Positions 35,771 through 45,883 of a stretch of DNA of 64,000 nucleotides are shown here, piece by piece. Made by a program: the position numbers and the translations under genes. The first letter of the stretch is position 1; each line of letters begins with the position of its first letter. A model generated the notes under the pieces. That model ran no database searches, was not told where the DNA came from, and saw only the letters and a list, made by a program, of their open reading frames with translations. Location: the NCBI RefSeq assembly GCF_030272615.1, contig NC_081405.1, forward strand, positions 652,694,920 to 652,758,919, written 5' to 3'. The DNA comes from Cryptomeria japonica. Its lineage: Eukaryota > Streptophyta > Pinopsida > Cupressales > Cupressaceae.

Positions 35771-36867
35771 TTCTCAGGGCAGCCAAGCATCAGTCCCCAT
35801 GGAAACCTCCCCATGGAAAACTTAGTATCTCTTCCAAGTATCTGAACTTGTCCTTCTCAAGCAACTAGATGGGTTTTTGGCCTCTAAAAACAAGGTGTTT
35901 AGTAAGGATTTCTGTTAAGCGTTACTCCTTGATGTCATGCAAGTGTGATTGAGACATTAAGCCCATCAAGATACCAAACAAATGTAGTCGCGCAAGCATG
36001 ATTTAGACCATGAGGTCCTACTTAGATGTTGATATGAGAAAGAGTTCAAGGGTCATCACTTCCCAAGTAACTGCAATTCCCACGTAACCCTCCCTTCAAA
36101 GCTTTCGCCCATCAAGTATTTGTTTATAGTGAGTTAGAATGCCAAGGTATTCTAGCCGTACTCACTTTGGGTCATTCCCTTCTCACGATTATCACTTGCT
36201 TGCAAAAGCAAATGGTCGGGAAGGCAGGCCCTCTAAGGGTGACAAACAATCAAAGACATGAGTGTGGTATTGAAGATCTAGATTTCTAATCACCCTAAAA
36301 AGGATGAGAGCATACTCTCCTACTCCAATGTCAAACTCAAAAATCAAATCAAGCATAGATTCATTCCATCCTATTTAGAAATCACTAAGTGCCTAAACAT
36401 TAATTTCAAACACAAAGTTTAGTTGTATTCCAAGGCAACCTGCAAAACCCAAGTCAGAAGTTTGATATGCTTAGTCTTTGACTATCGAACCTGCACAAAA
36501 TGTGTTAGTAGTTTCATTTATTGCCTTTTTCATGCATATGCCAAGGTGCTACATAGAGAATTAGTACCAAAAACCAAAAAGCAGAAAACAGAATGCAAAA
36601 CAAACAATTTTCAAGTAAAACACTACATTTTTACCTCTGTTTCTGGACTTTACACAGACACAGAACTCATGACACAGGCGCAGAACTCATGACACAAGCG
36701 CAGAATGTCTTTAACACAAGCGCAAAATGCTTAACACAGGCGCAAGTTGTCTTACACAGGCGCAGAAGTCCCCAGAAAACCCTGCACTACCTTGTTTTTG
36801 GTTTTTTTGACCTGCAAATCAACTCAAAAGCACTCAAAAACATAGTTAAGGGGTTAGATGGTTAGTG
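35771..36867 (-). other. Tat element leader, LTR-proximal part
   Basis: Non-coding leader next to the primer site. It ends with the tandem motif cluster at 36654-36772. Confidence 0.6.
36654..36772. repeat. Short tandem motif (ACACAGGCGCAGAA)
   Basis: About six degenerate copies of ACACARGCGCARAA spaced 18-26 bp apart, for example CATGACACAGGCGCAGAAC and ACACAAGCGCAGAA. Related motifs, mainly inverted, sit near the other inner end of the Tat element at 16740-16870. Confidence 0.65.
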
Positions 36868-36884
36868 TTCACGTCGGGTTCACC
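36868..36884 (-). other. Tat primer binding site, tRNA-Trp type
   Basis: The plus strand reads TTCACGTCGGGTTCACC, identical to the 3' end of plant tRNA-Trp except for the last base of CCA. It is six bases from the 5' LTR. Confidence 0.75.
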
Positions 36885-36890
36885 GATTAA

Positions 36891-38381
36891 TGTAGCTAGG
36901 AAATCAGAAATCATCAAAGCAAGTATCAATAATAGTCTTAGCTCAATCACAAAAGCAAATTGCAATGATCTATCCTAACACACTCAATAAAGACATGAAA
37001 ATGAAACATTCAAAACTAAAGACTATGCAAACCAAATGTAGATCTAAATGCTTCCTTCATGCGGCTCCATTGTCCTTCTTTCTTCTCCAAATAGCCTTTG
37101 TTTGTGGATCTCACCTTCAAGTGCATAAACCTAATGTGAAAGCAAGATTGACATTGGCACAAGAGTACTCGAAGCATGATTGACTCGAAAAAGTGATTAT
37201 TCTCATTCTCATTAGTTGGGATTGAAGAAATTCATCCAATTTATAGACAAATTGGAGAGATGGATCAAATTAGCATGATTCAATTCAAATAGAAATTGCA
37301 AATCAAAAATGTCAATTATGACAATTTATGACAAATTATGCACTTTCTATGCAAAATTTGATTGATTGATAATTCATGACAATTATGACAAATTTCTATG
37401 TCAAGAATTGATTGATTGTCAATTATGACAAATTATGACAAATTTCTATGTCATTCCCATGAATTTAGGAGAGAAATAGGAGAGAATTGAAATTAGGAAT
37501 TAGAAAAATAGAAAAATTAGAAAATTGATGAAAATTAGGAAATAGGTAAATTAATTAATAATTTGTCATTTATTAATTAATTCACAGAAAGAGGAATAAT
37601 TAGCCAATTAAATGAACATTTAATTGCGATGAGAAGACTTAGGTTAAATAAATAATTTATTAATCCTAGAGAGAGAAATGACAAACAAGGTTAATTGATT
37701 AAATCATAAAACCCTAAAAGATGAATTAACAATGCAAGAACGACAATTAGGTCTTGATGAAAGATAATTGATGTTGATTCGATTATGATCATGATTTTGA
37801 CTGACAAAGGACCAATGTGATAAATGATTTGATTGATAAATGCACCAATTGATGAGGAACAATGACTAATTGATCCAAATTGACATAATTGAGACAAACA
37901 ACGATCGATGACAAATCGATCGTAAAATGACAAGATTGACAAGAGGACAAGAATCGATGACAAAATAGATTGCAAGACAACAAGATTGAAAATGACAATG
38001 ACCAATGGCAAATTGACCGCAAAATGACAAGATCGAACATAACAACGATCGATGACAAATCGATCGCCAGATGATAAGATTGATAAGAGGACAAAACCCT
38101 AATTAGGATTGACGAGATCCAAAATGATGACAAATGAGCATGCACATTGATGTGACAGGATAAAATCGATCAAAATCATGATTGGATAATGTTGTCGACA
38201 AGACCAAATTTGAGAGCGAGACGAATGAAGAATGTAGAAGAATGACTCGATGCTCACAAATGATAAAGACCAAGTGCGAATCATAGGAGAAATGTTAATG
38301 CGATGCAAAAACCTAAAATGAGGCAATGCGCAAATGTTAAAGTATGATTCCACAAGTGTTGACCATTTTTAGGTGTCTACA
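36891..38381 (-). repeat. 5' LTR of the Tat element
   Basis: Pairs with 14729-16220 and is followed by CAAGA. It has the same internal 48-bp-type repeats at about 37896-38095. Confidence 0.93.
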
Positions 38382-38486
38382 CAAGAAATCATGGTGGAGA
38401 ATGAAAAAACGTGTAAAGGAACAAAAATGGGGGGAAAATGGGCTTGCAAGCCTTAGGGTCATTTTCCAACCCTCTTACCAAGGCAA

Positions 38487-38597
38487 AACCCGCATGGGTT
38501 ATGAAGAACCAAAAGTACTATTCGCAGTTCTTCATAACCCATACGGGTTATGAAGAACTAGAAACATTTTTTTGGTTTCACAAAACCCGTACGGGTT
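38487..38597. repeat. Palindrome cluster A (AACCCGTACGGGTT core)
   Basis: Three copies: 38487-38500 (AACCCGCATGGGTT), 38536-38549 (AACCCATACGGGTT) and 38584-38597 (AACCCGTACGGGTT). The middle one extends to a 32-bp near-palindrome (38528-38559) with arms GTTCTTCAT and ATGAAGAAC. Confidence 0.8.
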
Positions 38598-38908
38598 ATG
38601 AAGAAATAATAATGTATGCTTGTAAACTTAGCATTTACTACACATGTTTTAGACATACCTAGATAATATGTGTTTATGTATGTATATATGCATATTTATA
38701 GTTATATATACATATATTTATATAGATATATGTATAAATGTTTGTATACATGCATGCACCTCTTCTTTTCCTCTCTCTCTCTCATCTTACTTCCCCCATC
38801 ATTGTCTTTGTCTATTCTGAGCCCTAATTATCTTCCTTGAGTTCTATCTCATCTCTCTCCCCCTCACACTTCTCTATTTTTTTATTTTCTCACCCTTTTC
38901 TCCTTCTT

Positions 38909-38910
<2 letters not shown>

Positions 38911-39005
<95 letters not shown>
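38911..39005. repeat. (TC)n and (AC)n microsatellite
   Basis: About 32 TC dinucleotides followed by about 15 AC dinucleotides. Confidence 0.97.
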
Positions 39006-39006
<1 letters not shown>

Positions 39007-41175
39007 TATCCTATCCTATTCTCACCCTCTCCCCTTCTCTCTCTTTCTCTCCCCCTCCCTCTCCCTCTCCCCCCTCTCCCTCCCCCTTTCGTTATCTTAA
39101 ACCTCTCTTTCTCTCCCTCTCTCTCTCTATCTCCCTCTCTTTATCCTATTCTCCCCATCTCTGCCCTCCCTCTCCCTTCCTCTCTCCATCTCCCCATCTC
39201 CTTTTCCCAATCTCCCTCTCTCTCCCTCTCCCCCTCTCCTTTCCCCAATCTCCCTCTCTCCCTCCCCCTCTCCTTCTCTCTCTCTCCTTTTCCAATCTCC
39301 CTCTCTCTCCCTCTCTCCCTCTCTCTCTCCCCCTCTCCTTTTCCCAATCTCCCTCTCTCTCCCTCCCTCCCTCTCTCCCTCTCCCTCCCTCTCTCCCTCT
39401 CCCCATCTCCTTTTCCCAATCTCCCTCTCTCTCCCTCTCCCCATCTCCTTTCCCCAATCTCCCTCTCTCCCTCCCCCTCTCCTTCTCTCCCTCTCCTTTT
39501 CCCAATCTCCCTATCTCTCCCTCTATCTCTCCCCCTCTCCTTTTCCCAATCTCCCTCTCTCTCCCCTCCCTCCCTCTCTCCCTCTCTCTCCCTCTCTGCC
39601 TCTCCCCATCTCCTTTTCCCAATCTCCCTCTCTCTCCCTCTCCCCCTCTCCTTTCCCCAATCTCCCTCTCTCCCTCCCCCTCTCCTTCTCTCCCTCTCTC
39701 CCTCTCCTTTTCCCAATATCCCTCTCTCTCCCTCTCCCTCTCTCTCCCTCCCCCTCTCCTTCTCTCCTTCTCTCCCTCTCCCCCTCTCCTTTCCCAAATC
39801 TCTCTTTTTCCCAATGTCCCTCTCTCTCCCTCTCCCTCCCCCTCTCCTTTTCCCAATATTTCTCTCTCCCTCTCCCTCTCTCCCTCCCCCTCTCCCTCTC
39901 TCCCTCTCTCCCTCTCCCCCTCTCCTTTTCCCAATCTCCCTCTCTCTCCCTCTCCCCCTCTCCTTTCCCCAATCTCCCTCTCTCCCTCCCCCTCTCCTTC
40001 TCTCCCTCTCTCCCTCTCCCCCTCTCCTTTTCTCAATCTCCCTCTCTCTCCCTCTCCCCCTCTCCTTTCCCTAATCTCCCTCTCTCTCCCTCTCCCTCTC
40101 CCTTCCTCTCTCCCTCCCCTTCTCCTTCTCTCCCTCTCCCCCTCTCCTTTCCCAAATCTCTCTTTTTCCCAATGTCCCTCTCTCTCCCTCTCCCTCCCCC
40201 TCTCCTTTTCCCAATCTCGCTCTCTCCCTCTCCCTCTCTCCCTCCCCCTTTCATTCTCTCCCTCTCTCCTTCTCTCCCTCTCCCCCTCTCCTTTTCCCAA
40301 TCTTCCTCTCTCTCCCTCTACCCCTCTCCTTTCCCCAATCTCCCTCTCTCCCTCCCCCTCTCCTTCTCTCCCTCTCTCCCTCTCCTTTTCCCAATCTCCC
40401 TCTCTCTCCCTCTCCCTCCTTCTCTCCCTCTCCCCCTCTCCTTTCCCAAATCTCTCTTTTTCCCAATGTCCCTCTCTCTCCCTCTCCCTCCCCCTCTCCT
40501 TTTCCCAATCTTTCTCTCTCCCTCTCCCTCTCTCCCTCCCCCTCTCCTTCTCTCCCTCTCCCTCTTTCTCCCTCTCCCCCTCTCCTTTTCCCAATCTCCC
40601 TCTCTCTCCTTCTTCCCCTCTCATTTCCCCAATCTCCCTCTCTCCCTCCTCCTCTCCTTCTCTCCCTCTCTCCCTCTCCCCCTCTCCTTTTCCCAATCTC
40701 CCTCTCTCTCCCTCTCCCCCTCTCCTTTCCCCAATCTCCCTCTCCCTCCCTCTCCCTCTCCCTTCCTCTCTCTCTCCCCCTCTCCTTCTCTCCCTCCCCC
40801 CTCCTTTCCCAAATCTCTCTTTCTCCCAATGTCCCTCTCTCTCCCTCTACCTCCCCCTCTCCTTTTCCCAATCTCTCTCTCTCCCTCTCCCTCTCTCCCT
40901 CCCCCTCTCCTTCTCTCCCTCTCTCCCTCTCTCCCTCTCCCCCTCTCCTTTCCCCAATCTCCCTCTCTCCCTCCCCCTCTCCCTCTCTCCCTCTCTCCCT
41001 CTCCTTTTCCCAATCTCCCTCTCTCTCCCTCTCCCCCTCTCCTTTCCCCAATCTCCCTCTCTCCCTCCCCATCTCCCTCTCTCCCTCTCTCCCTCTCCTT
41101 TTCCCAATCTCCCTCTCTCTCCCTCTCTCTCCCTCTCCCTCTCCCTTCCTCTCTTCCTATCCCCCTCTCCTTTTC
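39006..41175. repeat. Pyrimidine-rich minisatellite, about 2.2 kb
   Basis: The plus strand is almost all C and T, built from units such as CCTTTTCCCAATCTCCCTCT with CCCTCTCCCCCTCTCC spacers (roughly 35-45 bp). The only regular purines are the AA of CCCAAT. A variant CCCAAATCTCTCTTT recurs at about 39794, 40151, 40446 and 40807, showing a higher-order repeat of about 295-361 bp. The very long ORFs on both strands exist because C/T-only sequence has no stop codons. Confidence 0.95.
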
Positions 41176-41177
41176 TG

Positions 41178-41295
41178 AGTTCTACATAGCCCGTACGGGT
41201 AGAACTAAGGCCAAAACTTCTAGTTCTACATAACCCGTATGGGTTATGAGAAATTGTGAACGTTGACATATAGGTTTCCATAACCCGTACGGGTT
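41178..41295. repeat. Palindrome cluster B (AACCCGTACGGGTT core)
   Basis: Three copies: about 41179-41207 (CCCGTACGGG with arms AGTTCTAC and GTAGAACT), 41232-41245 (AACCCGTATGGGTT) and 41282-41295 (AACCCGTACGGGTT with arms CCAT and ATGG). Clusters A and B would be contiguous without the minisatellite. Confidence 0.8.
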
Positions 41296-41659
41296 ATGGG
41301 AAAATTTTTATATATTTTAGTCCCAACGGCCTAAAAAACAATATTGCAAGTTGTTTGAATGCCCCATTGCTTTTGCACATGATTTTCTGGGACAACAATA
41401 GTCAGGTTTTCATATTCTTTTGTCACTTTTGCTTTGGAATGATTGATTTTTAAGTTATTTTATAATTTTTACTTTAGATAATAACAAAATCATGATCATT
41501 TGTTGTTTTTTTGCTTTGATTATGATTTATTTGTTTTGTATTTTGGTTTTTTTTGAAGTTATTTTATTATTGTTACTTTAGATTATAACAAAATGATGAT
41601 CATTTCTTTTTTTTTGCTATTTGATTGTGGATTGTCATCATGATGTTATGTGTAGGACA

Positions 41660-43093
41660 ATGGGAAAGAATAAGAGAGGAACAAACGAACAAAGAGAGGC
41701 AGCAAATGAAAGACAAAGGGAGCGTATGAAGAGATTACGTGAAGGTACGTCATCTAATGCACATAATGAAAGTGATGAACATTCAACAATTAAAATTGAT
41801 ATGATTAATGCACCAAATCAAAATGATCAACATACACCAATTCAAATACATATGATGAATGCACCTAATGAATGCAATGAACATACACCATTTGAAAATG
41901 ATTCGGTGAATGCACATGTTAATGAAATTGAAGAAGATATACTATTTGAATTTTATGTGATCAATGCACATAATGCACCTAATGAAAATGAAGAGCATGC
42001 ACCAATCTTAACACCTCTTAGAATAATTCGTAGAAAACCAAAGTTCCTAATAGATATTGATGAAAATATTGTGAAGCCAATGCATGATAAAATTTCTGAA
42101 AGAACTTGTAGAAGAACGGTTAGAAGAATTTGGAATAACTATTTTGAAAACTTAAATCAGAGTGGAAGATGCCAATTAGTTGTTGAAATGATCAAAAATC
42201 TGAAATTTAGAAAGACAATGAAAATTCTGGGGTTAAGAACATCTGAAAATAATAGTGAAAGAACCATTGTGAGAAATCTTTTTGATGCATACCAAGCCAT
42301 CGTTTCAAAATCACACACTAAAGATGCTAATGTTACTCGTCGTGTCCTCACATCAACCATAATGGGAAAGGAAATGAAAAAATCTCGTTTAATAAGAAAA
42401 ACAAGCAAGTCATTAAGGATAAGTAGAACCACATTACACTATGCCTTAGAGAGGTGAGGGAAAATTGAGGATCCTAACAATAATTCTCTTTGGGCATTCT
42501 CTGGTAGACTCCCACACAAGGACAAGGTTGTTGTTGATGCACTAAGAACGTTAGTTGAGAGATTTTGGCATGACAACACAAGGGTTTCACCCAACCAAAG
42601 AGATGTTGTTAGAAGGCGAATTGGAATTAGTAATCGTGAGCCACATCCAAAACACTATTTAGATACAACTCAAACACAATTTTATGAAAGGTTTCTTCAA
42701 AGCTTTCCTCAGATTAAAATTAGTCAAATATTTTTTGAGATGACAAAACCATTTTATGTTAAGATTAACCATGCACGTACTACATGTTGTTGTAGGGTCC
42801 ATGTTGAATTTTCCATGCATTATGATATTTATCGCTATATCTATTGTACTTTTCACACTAACGATGTTTTGCAGGAATGTGGTCTACAAGCACCTCCTAA
42901 GTCACCGAGAGAATTTATTTCAAATGTACTATGTAGACGAGATGATAGGTGCATTTATTATAAGATGATGTGTTTGAGAGGTTTTCGTCCTACATGTGGT
43001 GGTTTGCAACAGTTGCATAGATGCCTACATCTGGATAGCACACATGAAATTTTGTATATAAAAATATCAATGAGTTGTAATGTGCATATCTAG
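41660..43093 (+). pseudogene. Transposase-like ORF of the DNA transposon (one stop codon)
   Basis: One frame stays open from 41621 to 43093 except for a single TGA at 42455-42457 that could derive from CGA. I chose ATG 41660 because the protein then starts with a basic MGKNKRGTNEQREAANERQR stretch. About residues 35-120 are Asn/Glu/His-rich repeats (NAPNEN..EHAPI). The middle (about 130-260) is Lys/Arg-rich and helical. The last third has HDNTRVSPNQRDVVRRRIG, FEMTKPFYVKI and CCCRVHVEF, then paired Cys (CRRDDRCIYYKMMC, RPTCGG). This Cys/His arrangement reminds me of poorly characterised transposase-like families, but I cannot name one, and no DDE triad is evident. The ORF may be truncated at the 3' end by the AT-rich minisatellite that follows. 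Confidence 0.5.
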
Positions 43094-43232
43094 ATGCTAA
43101 ATTTTGTATAAAAAAACAACAATGAGCTGTAAAGTGCATATCTAGATGCTAAGTTTTGTATAAAAAAACAACAAGAAGATGTAATTTGCATATTTACATG
43201 CAAAATTTTGTAAATATAAATAGTAATGAGCT
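43048..43232. repeat. AT-rich minisatellite
   Basis: About 3.5 units of roughly 51 bp with TTTTGTATAAAAAAACAACA and GTGCATATCTAGATGCTAA, at the 3' end of the transposase-like ORF. Confidence 0.75.
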
Positions 43233-43390
43233 TGATAGTTTATATAAGATGGCAAATTTTATATATGAAAGTGTCCATGGGGCTGATTTGCAAATTTTCA
43301 ATATGAATATGCAATTTTTTTTTCCAAGTGTTTTGGGAAAGTTTTGAGTTATTATTGAGTTACTCGATTTGAAGGGATAGTACGAATAGT

Positions 43391-45290
43391 CCGAATTTGA
43401 GATAGGATTTTGGTAGGCAGTGACAACATGACTCTATAGGTTCAAACGGATCGTCCATAAGTGCCACGCTCTCCGAGTTACGCTATGTCAAAGTTTGATT
43501 GTTTTTTCCACTTTGAGTGCTCAAGGGAAAACGTTGCTACAAGGTGGCTCGTAACGATCAGACATCTTGGGGAGCGAGACAAGGGCACACCTAGTGTAAA
43601 ACTGACCACCCGGACACGCTCATGCTGACAGTTCATTCCCATGACAAGCAGAACAAAAGATGCACTATTGTGCCACCTCTCACTGACAGCTTTTGATGGT
43701 TTTTGATGCAATAGAAAAAATCTCACCATAAGAAAACAGAATCGAGTTGCTCGAAAATGAGATAGGATTTTGTAGGTAGTGATAACACAACCCCATAGGT
43801 TCAAACAGATCATCCATAAGTGCCACAGTCTCCGAGTTACGCTATGTCAAAGTTTGACCATTTTTTCTGCTTTGAGCGCTCAAGGGAAAACGTCGCTACG
43901 AGGTGTCTTGTAACGATCGGACGCCTTGGGGAGCAAGACAAGGGCACACCTAGCGTAAACCCGACCACCTAGACATGCTCGCGCTGACGGTTCGTTCCCA
44001 CGACAAGCAGAACGAAAGATGCACTATTTTGCCACCTCTCACTGACAGCTTTTGACAGTTTTTGATGCAACAGAAAAAATCTCACCATTACAAAACGGAA
44101 TCGAGTTGCCCGAAACCGAGATAGGATTTTGCAGGCAGCGATAAAACAACCCCATAGGTTCAAATAGATCATCCATAAGTGCCACAGTCTCTGAGTTACG
44201 CTACATCAAAGTTTGACAATTTTTTCCGCTTTGAGCGCTCAAGGGAAAACGTTGCTACGAGGTGGCTCATAATGATCGGGCGCCTTGGGGAGTGAGACAA
44301 GGGCACACCTAGTGTAAAATCGACCACCCAGACACACTCATGCTGACGGTTCGTTCCCACGACAAGCACAACGAAAGATGCACTATTTTGCCACCTCTCA
44401 CTGACAGCTTTTGATGGTTTTTGATGCAACAAAAAAAATCTCACCATTACAAAATGGAATTGAGTTGCCCAAAACCGAGATAGGATTGTGTAGGAAGCGA
44501 TAACATGACCCCATAGGTTCAAACGGATCATCCATAAGTGCGACGGTCTTCGAGTTACGCTACGTCAAAGTGTGACCGTTTTTTCCGCTTTGAGTGCTCA
44601 AGGGAAAACGTTGCTACGAGGTGGCTCGTAACGATCAGACGCCTTGGGGAGCGAGACAAGGGAACACCTAGCATAAAACCAACCACCTGGACGTGCTCAC
44701 GCTGATGGTTCTTTCCCATGACAAGAAAAATGAAAGATGCACTATTTTACCACCTCTCACTGACAGCTTTTGACGGTTTTTGATGCAACAGAAAAAATAT
44801 CACCACAAGAAAATGAAATGGAGTTGCTCGAAACCGAGATAGGATTTTGTAGGAAGTGATAACACAACCCCATAGGTTCAAATGGATCGTCCATAAGTGC
44901 CATAGTCTCTGAGTTATGCTACATCAAAGTTTGACCATTTTTTCCGCTTTGAGCGCTCAAGGGAAAACGTTACTACGAGGTGGCTTGTAACAATCAGATG
45001 CCTTGGGGAGTGAGACAAGGGCACATCTAGCGTAAACCTGACCACCCGAATGCGCTCGCACTGATGGTTCGTTCCCACGACAAGAAGAACGAAAGATGCA
45101 CTATTTTGCCACCTCTCACTGACAACTTTGGACGGTTTTTGATGCAACAGAAAAAATCTCACCATAAGAAAACAAAATTGAGTTGCCCAAATCCGAGATA
45201 GGATTTTGTAGGAAGTGACAACATGACCCCATAGGTTCAAACGGATCATCCATAAGTGCCACCTAGACATGCTCGCGTTGACGGTTCATT
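43391..45290. repeat. 359-bp satellite array, about 5.3 units
   Basis: The marker CCATAAGTGCCA-like site recurs at 43455, 43814, 44173, 44532, 44891 and 45250, exactly 359 bp apart each time. Units share GAGATAGGATTTTGTAGG, CCATAGGTTCAAACGGATC, CTCAAGGGAAAACGTTGCTA and GCCACCTCTCACTGACAGC. Differences are mostly transitions. The last copy has an internal deletion that joins GTGCC to ACCTAGACATGCTCGCG. Minus-strand ORFs of 67-118 codons in the units are consequences of repetition. Confidence 0.97.
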
Positions 45291-45883
45291 CAACTCTTCT
45301 TTTATAGGTGATGAAATGATGAACTTCACTCCATAAGCATGAAATGTCTTAATTGGTTTTTGAAATGATGAACTTCACTCCATAAGCGTGAGTTTATGAA
45401 ATAATAACTTCACTCCAATCTCTTCACGCACAAAGGACTCAAAGCAAATTCACTCAATCAAAATACAGAATATCAACATTACTGGTATCAGTACTTGGGT
45501 ATACACAATATGAGCAATAGATAGTTTAAAAGTATACGCCATATGAGTTACAAGTAATGAACAAATTGGATCACATTTCAAGACACATACACAACTAAAA
45601 AATTTGATCACATTTCAATAGCAAATAACTAAGTTTCAGGAATATCATGTTTCATATATATCAATGAACAAATTGGATCGAATATCAAGTTTCATATATA
45701 TCAAAATGAATAATAATCATGTACATATATCAAAAAATGGCATAGATGCCAAATCAATAATAGTTACAAAAATGTGGCATGTGCCATGTCTGTCAAAGTC
45801 GATATATACATATACAAATGTCGAATATATAAAAAATTGGCCCTTCAATGACCACAACTATAACTATATGTCTCTATCTGTAT
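45291..45883. other. AT-rich spacer inside the DNA transposon
   Basis: Contains short duplicated CTTCACTCCATAAGCATGA-like units (about 45322-45420). No gene seen. Confidence 0.5.

Larger units (their letters stand above)
14729..38381 (-). mobile_element. Ty3/Gypsy LTR retrotransposon, Tat lineage, decayed, with nested Copia
   Basis: Two LTRs of about 1.49 kb (14729-16220 and 36891-38381) begin TGTAGCTAGG and end CTACA on the plus strand, flanked by CAAGA (14724-14728 and 38382-38386). Primer site, gag, protease, reverse transcriptase, RNase H and integrase all read leftwards, so the element is on the minus strand. Without the nested Copia it is about 17.65 kb, large even for Tat/Ogre-type elements. 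An archaeal-type second RNase H domain after the normal one (about 21800-22500) is the Tat hallmark. The gag-pol frame is one continuous frame from 28814 to 20619, broken only by stop codons. An antisense extra ORF lies between pol and the 3' LTR. By eye the LTRs differ at about 33 positions, mostly transitions. Confidence 0.93.

Noticed and set aside
39006-41175. CRISPR-like array of short repeats and spacers
   Set aside because: The repeats are tandem minisatellite units with no unique spacers, in a plant nuclear context.
38907-41189. 760-codon plus-strand ORF (Ser/Leu/Pro) and minus-strand ORFs up to 516 codons (Arg/Glu/Gly)
   Set aside because: They lie in the pyrimidine-rich minisatellite, where stop codons cannot occur on either strand; composition explains them.
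43478-45270. Repeated minus-strand ORFs of 67-118 codons
   Set aside because: They are the same accidental frame in successive 359-bp satellite units, without codon-level conservation signs.
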